From Chitinophaga arvensicola (lineage in GTDB: Bacteria > Bacteroidota > Bacteroidia > Chitinophagales > Chitinophagaceae): a stretch of DNA of 64,000 bases. The translations under genes and the position numbers were made by a program. Shown piece after piece: positions 45,931 through 55,598 of the stretch (position 1 is its first letter; the number at the start of each line of letters is the position of its first letter). The stretch is from NCBI RefSeq assembly GCF_900110835.1, contig NZ_FOJG01000001.1, positions 2,181,022 through 2,245,021 on the forward strand, in the 5' to 3' direction. A model generated the notes under the pieces. That model was given only the letters and a program-made list of their open reading frames with translations. It was not told the DNA's origin and did no database searches.

Positions 45931-45961
45931 AGAGCCGTCTTAAAACAGACGGCTCTTTTTA
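45931..45961 (+). terminator. Terminator after the DUF805 gene
   Basis: Arms 45931-45940 and 45947-45956 pair perfectly over ten bases with a six-base loop, then TTTTTAT follows. It lies 23 bases after the stop. Confidence 0.85.
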
Positions 45962-46113
45962 TTTGGGTGGAGCCATTTATATTACCCGGTCGGCAGTCCT
46001 GCTGAAAATTCGGGGACCTGTCCGGAGCATATCGGTATCCGCTTATTTTTTACTACTTTAGCGGAGATACCACCAACCTTATCATTCAACCATTAGCGCA
46101 GTCTGCAACGATA

Positions 46114-46701
46114 ATGCACGATAATATCTATATTGACAAAGCACTGTTTCAGCGCATTTCAGAAGGCGATGAGGCGGCGTTTGGTATCCTGTTCAATACA
46201 TCCCTGATGACGCTGGAGCCCTTTATCCGCAAGCTGGTAAAGTCGCCCGACAGCGCGAAAGAAGTCATACAGGCTACTTTCCTGCGGGTATGGCTCAGCC
46301 GGGATAAGCTGTCTGGTGTGGAGCATCCCAAGGCCTGGTTATATAAAGTAGCGGCCAACGAATGTTATACCTATATGAGGAAAGAGGCCACAGAGTACCG
46401 TTTAAGGGAAACAGCGGTGGTGGAGGAAGACGAAGCGGATACCGCTACCAGGCGGCTTACATTGAAAGAATTACATGCCATTATAGAAGAAGCGGTGATG
46501 TTGTTGTCACCACAACGCCGGCGCATCTACCAGATGAGCCGCAATAAAGGGATGAAGATCCCGGAAATAGCTACAGAGCTGGATTTGTCACCCAATTCTG
46601 TGAAGAATGCACTGGTGTTTTCCCTGAAAGCGATCCGGGAGCACTTACGTAAAAACGGTCATGCCATTCCACTTGTTTACCTCCTTTTCATCTGTAAATA
46701 A
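46114..46701 (+). CDS. ECF-type RNA polymerase sigma factor (FecI-like)
   Basis: A 195-residue sigma-70 family protein. Region 2 is seen in SAKEVIQATFLRVWLSRDKL and HPKAWLYKVAANECYTYMRK; region 4 in LSPQRRRIYQMSRNKGMKIP, then IATELDLSPNSVKNALVFSL. It directs RNA polymerase to promoters of the receptor operon when released by its anti-sigma partner. The FecR gene lies 90 bases downstream, then the SusC/SusD pair, the usual layout of an iron- or glycan-responsive trans-envelope relay in this phylum. The signal is not known. Confidence 0.93.
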   Translation: MHDNIYIDKALFQRISEGDEAAFGILFNTSLMTLEPFIRKLVKSPDSAKEVIQATFLRVWLSRDKLSGVEHPKAWLYKVAANECYTYMRKEATEYRLRETAVVEEDEADTATRRLTLKELHAIIEEAVMLLSPQRRRIYQMSRNKGMKIPEIATELDLSPNSVKNALVFSLKAIREHLRKNGHAIPLVYLLFICK

Positions 46702-46791
46702 AAAATATTTTTAAACAGATAGGTCCTATTTGTTAGCAGCCCATTCTTAGTAACAGGGGAGCCGTTAAAATTCCGGCCGCCTCATTTATGC

Positions 46792-47976
46792 ATGCAGGAG
46801 CAAAGGGTCACATATTTATTACAGCAGCGGCTTTCCGGTAATGAAACGCCTGCAGAGCAGAAAGAGTTGTACACATTGCTGGAGGATGACAGCAATATGG
46901 AACTCCTCATGGAGGCGTTGACAGACCTGATGTGGCAGGCGCCTGCTGACAGTGCGCCCGTAGATACCGATGCCCGCGACACTCTGCTGCAGAGCATTAC
47001 ATCGGCAGATATTACCCTGCCATTTGTGGAAAGCCTGCAGCCGGTGAAAATGATTCATCGCGTTTGGTGGGCGGCAGCTGTGGTTACCGGTTTGCTGGTA
47101 GCCGCCGGTCTGTATTTTTTCCTGCGTCCGGTAACCCCTGTAAAGCCCTCGTCAGTTCTGGCGGAACGCTATAAAAATGATATTGCACCTGGTGGCAACA
47201 AAGCCATGCTTACCCTGGCAGACGGCTCCAGCATAGCCCTGGATGAAGCAAAAAATGATACACTGGGCCATCAGGGGAATAGCAGTATCATCAAATTACA
47301 GAACGGACAGGTGGCATACCGTTCGTCCGGCGCCGATGCCCCTGTGAGCTGGAATACGCTCAGCACACCACGGGGTGGCCAATACCAGCTCACCCTGCCG
47401 GATGGTACCGGCGTATGGTTGAACGCCGCCAGCAGCCTGCATTTTCCCACCTCTTTTGCCGGTAATAACAGAACCGTGGAGCTAACGGGAGAAGGATATT
47501 TTGAAGTAGCGCCGCTTTCCGGAAAACCATTCCAGGTGAAAGTGAATAATACTACTGTCACCGTGCTGGGCACCCATTTTAATATCATGGCCTATACCAA
47601 CGAAAAGGCGCTGGCCGTATCCCTGTTGGAAGGCGCGGTGAATGTAAGTCACCAGGGAACCGTCAGGAAATTACTACCCGGACAACAGGCCCTTATCGGC
47701 AGCAACAATAACATCACCGTTACGGGCGCCGATATGATGGAAGCCGTAGCCTGGAAAAATGGCTTCTTTATTTTTGACCGTGCAGATATTATTACCGTGA
47801 TGCGACAACTGGAACGTTGGTACGATATAGAAGTAGTATATGAAGGCGCACCGCCGCAAATGTCTTTCGGTGGCGGTATGCAGCGCAGTCTGCCCCTGTC
47901 GGGCGTATTAAAGATCCTGGAAAAAAACGGCGTTTTATTTAAGATAGAAGGAAGGAAAATAACCGTATTACGATAG
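46792..47976 (+). CDS. FecR-type anti-sigma factor
   Basis: A 394-residue inner-membrane anti-sigma factor. The N-terminal cytoplasmic helical part (to ~85) binds the sigma factor; one membrane helix lies at ~86-108 ([20 protein letters not shown]); the periplasmic FecR domain includes [31 protein letters not shown] and [11 protein letters not shown]; and a DUF4974 domain ([20 protein letters not shown]) ends the protein. It should receive the signal from the STN domain of the receptor encoded next and release the sigma factor. Confidence 0.93.
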
Positions 47977-48276
47977 TAAGCATGCCATATTTTTTTAACA
48001 TTCTAAATCCAACCAGCTATTGAATTAACAGCAATCATGTAGAAAACCAGCGCCATTAAAAAACCAGTGATGGGCAAACATCACTGGTTACAGGCAATAA
48101 ATTATTCGTGTAAACTCATTTTTATCACCGAAATCAAATGTATGATTTTAACTGCTTTGTTCCAAAACAGAGAGGGGGAACTGTGTTCCTCTGTCAACAG
48201 GCCTGATCATCAGCTTATCAACACTTCCGGAAAGCACCACCAATGCAGATCTTACATACCGGTATATGCCGGTACA
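47977..48276. promoter_or_regulatory. Gap before the STN-type receptor
   Basis: 300 bases between fecR and the chosen receptor start. It should hold the promoter used by the ECF sigma factor, but I could not identify a sigma-specific motif. The gap is open in the receptor frame, so an upstream start at 48067 is possible. Confidence 0.35.
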
Positions 48277-51200
48277 ATGAAAAAAAATAATCAGCCAACC
48301 AAAATTTGGAGGATCATGAGGGTATCTGCTCTATTACTATTGGCAGGCGTGCTGCAGGTCAGCGCCAAAAGCATGGCACAAAGGGTGTCTATGTGCGTCA
48401 GAAATACACCGCTATCAGCGGTGTTTAACACTATCAACCGGCAAACGGGCTACATCGTTTTTTATAATTACGATGCGTTGCAAAATGCCCGTCCCGTCAC
48501 CCTGGATATCAAAAACGCCACTATCCAGGAGCTACTGCATGTTTCCCTGATGGGACAAAACCTGGAGTATGCCATTGAAGACAAAACCATTACCGTGACA
48601 CGCATCGTGCAACGGGACCTGCCTTCTGTACCGGTACCGGCGCAGATCGTGGTAACCGGCCGCATCACCGATGAAAACGGCGTACCTCTCGCTGGCGTAT
48701 CAGTAGTGGTAAAAGGTACTGCAAAAGGCACACAAACCAACAGCAACGGAGAATACACCGTAGCCGTAAGGGATGAAAATGCAGTGTTGTCTTTTTCTTA
48801 TGTAGGTTACGAAAAACAGGAACTCGTAGTCGGGAAAAACGGCGTGATCAGCATCCAGCTTAAACCTTCCAATAATAAACTGGTAGGAATTGATGTCGTA
48901 AACACCGGTTACCAGACCATTTCACGCGAACGCGCCACCGGTTCTTTCGCAGTGATAGATCCCTATCGTCTCCGCAGTAAACTGAAGCCGGATCTGAAAT
49001 CAGCGCTCGAAGGACAAGCCACCGGTGTTGTACTCACTAAGGAAGGTAACCTGGAAATACGCGGGGTGTCCACACTGCTGGGCACCGCTGCCAGCGCGCC
49101 TTTGCTGGTAATCGACGGCTACCCTTCCAACGCCGGCCTGGAATCACTCAACATCGACAATATTGAATCCGTCACGGTTTTGAAAGATGCAGTAGCAGCA
49201 TCCATTTACGGCGCCCGCTCTTCCAACGGGGTCATCGTGATTGCCACCCGCATGGCCCGGAGAGGCGCATTGCAGGTGGAATACAAAGGTTCTACCGGTA
49301 TCACCCTGAAACCTAATCTGTCTAACCTGAACAGAGCTTCTTCGGCAGATTATGTAGATGCCGAAATTGAACTCTATAACCAGGATCCCAATAGTTACCT
49401 GACTACCTATAACAACTATGGTAACACGTCGCAGGTAAACTACCTGCTGATCGCCAAATCACAGGGATGGCTGAACGATAAAGACGTAGATGCCCGGTTG
49501 AACGCACTGAAAAATAACGACGGACTGGCACAGATGGAAAAGTATTATTTCCGTAACCAGTTTACCCAACAACATAATATCTCTTTAACCGGCGGTAGCG
49601 AAAAGAGCATGCTCAATGCCGCTGTACGCTATGTTTCCAATCAGAGCAATACGGTTGGTAGCTCAGACAACCGCCTCATCTTTGATGTGAAAAACGACTG
49701 GCAGCCACGCAAAGGCGTGAACATCCGTCTCTTTTCCAATGTGAATTATGCCACTTCCGCCTCACCGGCACGCACCTGGTCGGATATGCTGGCTTATACC
49801 AATACCTCGCTCATCCAGCCCTATACTTTACTGGTAGATCCAGCCACCGGTGAGCCGCAGAACGTACCTTCCAAAAATCAGAAAAAGGAAGACCGGTATG
49901 CTGCATTGAACGGACTGAAACCACTGAACTATAACCCGCTGCAGGACCTGATGCTGGAAACTTCTACCAACAAATTACTGCAGATAAGACTGGGCGGAAG
50001 CGTAAACGTAAAAATCTTCGACGGCTTAACCGCTGAAGCTGGAGGTACCTGGAGCCGTGGCGATGTTTTTGGTAAAACGCTGTACGATAAAACGGCTTAC
50101 AGAGCGCGGCTCTGGTACGACGATAATACGTCCATCTCCAATCCCTCCAAACACTACATTCCGGATGGCGCCGTGGTGAATGAATCCCGTAACGCTAACC
50201 AGAGTTACATGTTCCGCACCCAGTTGAACTTCAACCGCATATTTGCACAGAAACACCGGGTGAGCGCCATTGCGGGTAACGAAATAAGCCGCAATACCAG
50301 CGATAATAATAGTTTGCCTACCCGCTTTGGCTACAACGACCAGGCAGGTTCGTTCTCTACTTTTAACTATGCTGATTATAACGCCGGTTCCTATAATGCA
50401 GATATGCTGGGTACCAACAGACCCTCCGCCAGTATAGGCTCCATTGGATTTGTGGATAACCGTTTTGTGTCCTGGTATGCCAACACTTCCTATGAATATA
50501 ACAACCGCTTTATTCTCAGTGGTAGTATCCGTTTGGATCAGACCAATTTCTTTGGTACCGATCCCCGCTATCGTTACAAACCATTGTGGTCTGCCGGTGG
50601 TACCTATAAACTGGGCCAGGAGAAATTCTTCCATGTGCCATTGATCGACCGGCTCGATCTGCGCGCATCGTATGGTATCAACGGAAATATTTCCCTGAAC
50701 TCGGGTCCCTTCCTGATCATTACTCCCGGCAGTTATTCCAATTATACCGGAGATGTGTCTTACGGTATTTCCTCACCGCCAAATAATTCGCTGCGTTGGG
50801 AGAAAACAAAAAGTACCAACTTTGGTTTCGATATATCCCTGATGAACAGAAGGATCAACGTTACGGCAGATTACTATGTGCGTAACAGCAGCGACCTGTT
50901 GGCATCTGATGCCATTGATCCGACCCGTGGTTTTAGTTCTCTCGTAAAAAATATTGGCGAGGTAAGCAACAAAGGATATGAAATATCCGTGAACGCAGAT
51001 GTATTGCGCAAAAAGAACCTGGTGTGGAATGCCTTCATGAACTTCAGCTACAACAATAATACGGTAGTAACCTACAATGTAAATTATCAATATGCCTCCA
51101 GCATTACCAGCGGCGCCATCAAAAAAGCCGGTGACCCGCTCGATGCACTGTACAGTTACCGTTTTGCAGGCCTGGATAATAACGGCGTATCACAATTCTA

Positions 51201-51777
51201 TACCGCCAAAGGCGAGAAAACAGGCGGCGGTAATGCAGCTGTGGGCGATCTGATCTACAGCGGTACGCTGCGTCCGAAATATGCCATCAGCTTAACCAAC
51301 TCCTTCCGGGTAAAACAGTTCGATCTGTCTTTTATGTTTATCGCCAAGGCGGGAAATGTACTGAGAAGAGATGCTTTCAGCGGTTCCAATATCCTGAACA
51401 AACACGTATCAGAAAGATGGAAGAAACCCGGCGACGAAGCCACTACCATCTATCCTAAACTGAGCAGCTGGAATATGGATATGTTTTATTTCCCGTATTC
51501 AGATATTCTTATCGAAAGCGCCAACTACCTGAAATTAAGGGACGTGACGCTGACCTACGATATCAATCCCCGTTTGATAAAACGTATTGGCATCACCAGC
51601 ACCCGGATCTATTTCCAGACCCGCAACTTGTTTATGCTCACTGCCAACAGCGATCACCGCGATCCGGAAACAGCTGAACTGAATCTCAGCGGTGGCACCG
51701 GCGCCTTTACAGAACAGGGATTTTCTTCGCTGGCCCTACGGCCGGAATTTTATGTAGGGTTATCATTCAGTCTTTAA
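48277..51777 (+). CDS. SusC/FecA-type TonB-dependent receptor with STN domain
   Basis: About 1,166 residues from the ATG at 48277, chosen because a signal sequence follows (RVSALLLLAGVLQVSAKSMA). Next is an STN (secretin/TonB N-terminal) domain (LSAVFNTINRQTGYIVFYNY ... TITVTRI), which signals to FecR. Then come a carboxypeptidase-regulatory domain (GRITDENGVPLAGVSVVVKG), plug (LEIRGVSTLLG, APLLVIDGYP) and barrel ending in GLSFSL. A canonical VVVVGYG TonB box is not obvious; the sequence reads GIDVVNTGYQTISRE. It is co-located with ECF sigma, FecR and SusD, so it both transports and signals. Confidence 0.93.
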   Translation: MKKNNQPTKIWRIMRVSALLLLAGVLQVSAKSMAQRVSMCVRNTPLSAVFNTINRQTGYIVFYNYDALQNARPVTLDIKNATIQELLHVSLMGQNLEYAIEDKTITVTRIVQRDLPSVPVPAQIVVTGRITDENGVPLAGVSVVVKGTAKGTQTNSNGEYTVAVRDENAVLSFSYVGYEKQELVVGKNGVISIQLKPSNNKLVGIDVVNTGYQTISRERATGSFAVIDPYRLRSKLKPDLKSALEGQATGVVLTKEGNLEIRGVSTLLGTAASAPLLVIDGYPSNAGLESLNIDNIESVTVLKDAVAASIYGARSSNGVIVIATRMARRGALQVEYKGSTGITLKPNLSNLNRASSADYVDAEIELYNQDPNSYLTTYNNYGNTSQVNYLLIAKSQGWLNDKDVDARLNALKNNDGLAQMEKYYFRNQFTQQHNISLTGGSEKSMLNAAVRYVSNQSNTVGSSDNRLIFDVKNDWQPRKGVNIRLFSNVNYATSASPARTWSDMLAYTNTSLIQPYTLLVDPATGEPQNVPSKNQKKEDRYAALNGLKPLNYNPLQDLMLETSTNKLLQIRLGGSVNVKIFDGLTAEAGGTWSRGDVFGKTLYDKTAYRARLWYDDNTSISNPSKHYIPDGAVVNESRNANQSYMFRTQLNFNRIFAQKHRVSAIAGNEISRNTSDNNSLPTRFGYNDQAGSFSTFNYADYNAGSYNADMLGTNRPSASIGSIGFVDNRFVSWYANTSYEYNNRFILSGSIRLDQTNFFGTDPRYRYKPLWSAGGTYKLGQEKFFHVPLIDRLDLRASYGINGNISLNSGPFLIITPGSYSNYTGDVSYGISSPPNNSLRWEKTKSTNFGFDISLMNRRINVTADYYVRNSSDLLASDAIDPTRGFSSLVKNIGEVSNKGYEISVNADVLRKKNLVWNAFMNFSYNNNTVVTYNVNYQYASSITSGAIKKAGDPLDALYSYRFAGLDNNGVSQFYTAKGEKTGGGNAAVGDLIYSGTLRPKYAISLTNSFRVKQFDLSFMFIAKAGNVLRRDAFSGSNILNKHVSERWKKPGDEATTIYPKLSSWNMDMFYFPYSDILIESANYLKLRDVTLTYDINPRLIKRIGITSTRIYFQTRNLFMLTANSDHRDPETAELNLSGGTGAFTEQGFSSLALRPEFYVGLSFSL

Positions 51778-51795
51778 CAATTAATTACGGCGATC

Positions 51796-53310
51796 ATGAA
51801 ACAGCGTATACTCATACTGGTTATTATCATCGCAGGCGGTATCAGTGCCTGCAACAAATTCCTGGATGTAAAACCTAAAGGAAAGCTGATCCCTTCAGAA
51901 GTGGCAGATTTCGATCACCTGCTCGACAATGTGAATATTGCGCAGTGGGTATTTATCGATAATAATACCGGTTGTAACCTCGGGTATTTAACAGATAATA
52001 TAGCCCTGTCAGATGGGATCGGTAATATCAACTACAAAGCCAACAATCATCCGAACATAGACCGCTACTGGGCATATGTTTTCCGGCAACCTTATAAAAA
52101 TCCGGCTACCTCGGATTACTTCTGGGATTGGGGAACCTACCGTTCTATGGCCTATTTCAACAACGTGATTGACGGCGTACGCGCTATTCCCAGCCTCAGC
52201 CCGGAGAATCAGCAGTACGCGAAAACAGTGGTGGCGCAAGCCCTGGTAGACCGCGCCTGGTCTTATTTTATTACCACCCTGGTATATGGCCCCGTGTATA
52301 AACCCGGTTCGCCCAATACTACCAAAACGATTCCCTATGTAACGAGTGCCGACATAGGCGCACCGTTGCCGGACCTGTCTACACAGGAACAGGCATTTGC
52401 ACAGGTGTCGAAAGATGTACTGACTGCTTTACCGGATGTACCGGAGGTAACCAACTGGCCTTCCCGTCCTAATAAGAATGCTGCCTGGGCGCTGCTGGCT
52501 TACTATCACCTGTTTACCCAGAAGTACGACAGCGTGGTGTATTATGCCGATCTCGCATGGACAGCCGCCAGCAAAGGAGGTACCGATAAATTGATTTATG
52601 ATTACAACAGCTTTTCGTGGACGGATCCTACTAATCTCATCAACAGCACTATCAAAGCACCCGATAATTTCCTGTCGGCCGCCAACAGCCGGGAGAATTT
52701 ATTTTACCGTAACCTCGATGCAGGTGCAGGCAGATCATCTTCCAGTTATCCTTCTGATGAAGTGATTGCGCTGTATGATCAGGCCAATGATCTGCGGTTT
52801 AAATATTTCTTCCTGACAGCGCCCGGTTATAAAACCACCTACAACAATGTAGTGTACGACGATGGCAACCGCATTCAATATTATCGAGGTTCCAAAAGTA
52901 ATATGACAGCAGGTTTCAGTTACCCGGAATTACTGCTGATGCGCGCAGAAGGATATGCACGTACCAACAAACTATCTGCCGCGATTGCCGATCTGAATAC
53001 GTTGCGCCGTTACCGTTATAAAACCGGTACACCCGCACTTGCCGTAGGGTCGCAGGATGAAGTAATCCAGCAGGTGTTGGATGAAAGAAGAAGAGAATTG
53101 CCTTTAGGTTCTTTCAAGCGCTTCCTTGATCTGAAACGCCTGTGCCTGGAAACCGGTAAGCCCTGGTGCAAACCAAAAATCCAGCATAAGATCGGCGCCA
53201 CTACATATGAAGGCACCGTGGATTCGAAAGATTTTATTTTAACCATTTCCAACGTAGTATTGAAATTTAACCCGCAGTGGAATGTTCCGCTGGATGGAAG
53301 ACCATTTTAA
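51796..53310 (+). CDS. SusD/RagB-type surface lipoprotein
   Basis: A 504-residue lipoprotein (lipobox GISAC). It starts 18 bases after the receptor stop. Family features: NKFLDVKPKGKLIPSEVAD, QALVDRAWSYFITTLVYGP, LDERRRELPLGSFKRFLDLK. It would be the surface partner of the STN-type receptor. The thioredoxin-like gene begins 17 bases downstream, so the three form one operon. Confidence 0.93.
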   Translation: MKQRILILVIIIAGGISACNKFLDVKPKGKLIPSEVADFDHLLDNVNIAQWVFIDNNTGCNLGYLTDNIALSDGIGNINYKANNHPNIDRYWAYVFRQPYKNPATSDYFWDWGTYRSMAYFNNVIDGVRAIPSLSPENQQYAKTVVAQALVDRAWSYFITTLVYGPVYKPGSPNTTKTIPYVTSADIGAPLPDLSTQEQAFAQVSKDVLTALPDVPEVTNWPSRPNKNAAWALLAYYHLFTQKYDSVVYYADLAWTAASKGGTDKLIYDYNSFSWTDPTNLINSTIKAPDNFLSAANSRENLFYRNLDAGAGRSSSSYPSDEVIALYDQANDLRFKYFFLTAPGYKTTYNNVVYDDGNRIQYYRGSKSNMTAGFSYPELLLMRAEGYARTNKLSAAIADLNTLRRYRYKTGTPALAVGSQDEVIQQVLDERRRELPLGSFKRFLDLKRLCLETGKPWCKPKIQHKIGATTYEGTVDSKDFILTISNVVLKFNPQWNVPLDGRPF

Positions 53311-53327
53311 ATCATAAACAACAACCA

Positions 53328-54464
53328 ATGAAACACATTTTTGTATCAATGCTGGCTTTGTTGCCCGCCTCCCTTCTGGCGCAGGACGGCGCCTTTGTGC
53401 TGAAAGGGAAAATAGGAACACTGGATGCTCCCGCAAAACTGTTCCTCACCTATCGCGCCAATGGCGCAGTTGTAAGAGACTCAGCAGCCTTACAACAGGG
53501 AGTATTTGAATTCAAAGGTACCGTGAGCGATCCGGTAAAAGCATCGCTGGTACTGCGTCATACGGCGCCTACCAACCTGATGTCGTATAAATCGGATCAG
53601 CTGGCGGTATACCTGGAAAAGGGTACTATTACCATTACCAGTAAAGACTCGGTGTACAACGCAGTAGTAAAAGGTACTTCACTCAATACGGACCAGCAGC
53701 AACTGCAGGCAAAACTGAAAGCCACCAGCGCGCAACGTGATCAGCTGACGGAAGACTATATCGCTGCTTCAGAAGAAACACGCAAATCAGCGGAGTTCAG
53801 GAAAAATTATGACGAGAAGAGCAAAGCGATCCGCGAAGAAGAAAAGAAAATATACCAGGCTTTTGTGAGTAGTCATCCTAAATCGCTGGTGAGCCTGGAT
53901 GCACTGCAGAGCGTAGCCGGCAGTATCCCGGAAAATCCCGTAGCGTTGGAAACAGTTTTTAATACCCTGTCTCCTGCCGTAAAAGATAGCAAAAGAGGAA
54001 AAGAACTGGCGGGGTTGATTGATGGCTGGAAGAAAACAGCTATTGGCGCTACTGCACCGGTGTTTACCCAGAATGATACGTTGGGTAAACCGGTAAACCT
54101 GACCGATTTCCGTGGTAAATATGTACTGGTGGATTTCTGGGCCAGCTGGTGTGGTCCCTGCCGTGCAGAGAATCCGCATGTAGTGGCAGCGTTTAATAAA
54201 TACAAAGACCGCTCCTTTACGATCCTCGGTGTATCGCTGGATCAGGCCAACGGGCATGATGCCTGGCTGAAAGCCATTCATACCGATCAGCTCACCTGGA
54301 CGCATGTATCCGATCTGAAGTTCTGGGAAAATGACGTCGCGAAGTTGTATAGCGTACGTGCCGTGCCACAGAATTTCCTGCTGGATCCTGCCGGGAAAAT
54401 CATCGCAAAAAACCTGCGTGGAGAAGACCTGGATAAAAAACTGGCAGAACTGCTGCCGCATTGA
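53328..54464 (+). CDS. Secreted thioredoxin-like protein (DUF4369 plus TlpA/AhpC-type)
   Basis: About 378 residues from the ATG at 53328; the frame is open into the susD, but the signal peptide MKHIFVSMLALLPASLLAQ decides the start. An N-terminal DUF4369 beta domain (FVLKGKIGTLDAPAKLFLTY) is followed by a charged helical region (~130-200) and a thioredoxin fold with the redox motif Trp-Cys275-Gly-Pro-Cys278 in WASWCGPCRAEN and cis-proline VPQNF. It is periplasmic or surface-tethered and reduces disulfides in exported proteins. It is the last gene of the ECF-regulated cluster. Confidence 0.9.
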   Translation: MKHIFVSMLALLPASLLAQDGAFVLKGKIGTLDAPAKLFLTYRANGAVVRDSAALQQGVFEFKGTVSDPVKASLVLRHTAPTNLMSYKSDQLAVYLEKGTITITSKDSVYNAVVKGTSLNTDQQQLQAKLKATSAQRDQLTEDYIAASEETRKSAEFRKNYDEKSKAIREEEKKIYQAFVSSHPKSLVSLDALQSVAGSIPENPVALETVFNTLSPAVKDSKRGKELAGLIDGWKKTAIGATAPVFTQNDTLGKPVNLTDFRGKYVLVDFWASWCGPCRAENPHVVAAFNKYKDRSFTILGVSLDQANGHDAWLKAIHTDQLTWTHVSDLKFWENDVAKLYSVRAVPQNFLLDPAGKIIAKNLRGEDLDKKLAELLPH

Positions 54465-54495
54465 TGACAACCGGCCCTGTGCCGGCTGTCGTCAA
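54461..54495. terminator. Bidirectional terminator between the thioredoxin-like and MDR genes
   Basis: Arms 54461-54475 and 54481-54495 pair over 15 bases with two G-T wobbles and a five-base loop. It overlaps the stop codon of the thioredoxin-like gene and serves both convergent genes. Confidence 0.7.
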
Positions 54496-54502
54496 TTGTT
54501 TG

Positions 54503-55471
54503 TTAAAGGGTTACTACGATTTTTCCTTTCGTAGTACCCTTTTTCATTTCATCCATAGCCGCCCGCATCTCGTTAAACGCAAATGTTTTACCGATATAGG
54601 ATTTTACTTTTCCGGATGCCAGTAATACTGCAATGGCGTCGATGGCCTTTTCATCAGAGGTGACACCAGTAAAGCGCACATCAAATCCTTTACTTTGGTA
54701 ATAACTGGTAGTTGCCGCAGGTAGGCCATGAGGCAGGAAGAATAACGCGGCGCCGGGAGCGAAGTGCTTTTCATATAAAGCGGCCGGGTATCTCCCGCCA
54801 GCATCCAGTACCAGGTTGAGCTGCAGGTCAGCTGCTTTTTCGAAGTCGAATTGCTGATAATCGATCACTTCATCTGCACCCAGTGCCAATACCCATGATG
54901 CCTGTGCAGCGTTGGTAACGGCGATTACATGTGCGCCTGCAGCCTTTGCCATTTGCACGGCATAATGTCCTACGCCACCGGCCGGCGCGGTGATCAGCAC
55001 CCGGTCGCCTTCTTTCACCTGGAAGTGGTGATGCAGGTTTTGCCAGGCCGTAATGGCTGCCAATGTAGCGGCAGCGGCCTCGGAGAAGGAAATGTTGGCC
55101 GGTTTTTTAGCGAGATGGATTGCCGGGGCGGCTACATACTCCGCGAATCCGCGACCATGTCCTGGCATCTTTATCATGCCGAATACTTCGTCGCCGATCT
55201 TGAATTTAGTAACAGCGCTTCCTACCTGGGTGACGATACCCGCTATATCCGATCCGAGTATTAACGGCGAAATACCATCCAGTGAAGGCGCCCAGCTGGC
55301 GCGTAATCCATCTGCGGTGGTATAATCTTCCAGGGTTTTATAATCGACCGGGTTGATCCCGATCGCTTTTGTTTCCACCAATACTTCATCGGCTGCAATT
55401 GCCGGAATGGTGGTGGCAGAAAGGGTAAGGGGCGCGTTTTTATCGAGTTTTTCTAAAATGATTGCTTTCAT
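54503..55471 (-). CDS. Zinc-independent MDR-type NAD(P)H oxidoreductase
   Basis: A 322-residue cytoplasmic protein of the medium-chain dehydrogenase/quinone oxidoreductase superfamily. The nucleotide-binding motif is AGGVGHYAVQMAKAAGA (about 164-180), with the usual ITAWQNLHHHF before it and GKTFAFNEMRAAMDEMKKG at the end. The cysteine ligands of zinc alcohol dehydrogenases are not seen, so it is probably a quinone or enone reductase. It is divergent from an AraC-type regulator that may control it, and has a good promoter at 55492-55520. Confidence 0.9.
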   Translation of the reverse strand: MKAIILEKLDKNAPLTLSATTIPAIAADEVLVETKAIGINPVDYKTLEDYTTADGLRASWAPSLDGISPLILGSDIAGIVTQVGSAVTKFKIGDEVFGMIKMPGHGRGFAEYVAAPAIHLAKKPANISFSEAAAATLAAITAWQNLHHHFQVKEGDRVLITAPAGGVGHYAVQMAKAAGAHVIAVTNAAQASWVLALGADEVIDYQQFDFEKAADLQLNLVLDAGGRYPAALYEKHFAPGAALFFLPHGLPAATTSYYQSKGFDVRFTGVTSDEKAIDAIAVLLASGKVKSYIGKTFAFNEMRAAMDEMKKGTTKGKIVVTL

Positions 55472-55491
55472 CGTGTTTGTGTTTATGAAAG

Positions 55492-55520
55492 CAAAACTAC
55501 CCTGCTGTCTTTTTTTGCAA
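55492..55520 (-). promoter_or_regulatory. Promoter of the MDR oxidoreductase gene
   Basis: On the minus strand, TTGC (55520-55517) and TAGTTTTG (55499-55492) are separated by 17 bases, matching the TTTG/TAnnTTTG pattern. The start codon at 55471 is about 20 bases past the -7 box. Confidence 0.55.
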
Positions 55521-55598
55521 CCGTACCGGAAAAGGAAACAACAGTAACCAGATGGGATGGCCCTTATACAGCGGTGCTTTATTACTTATCTTTACGGT

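Noticed and set aside
54503..55471. A zinc-containing alcohol dehydrogenase
   Set aside because: The catalytic and structural zinc ligand cysteines were not seen.
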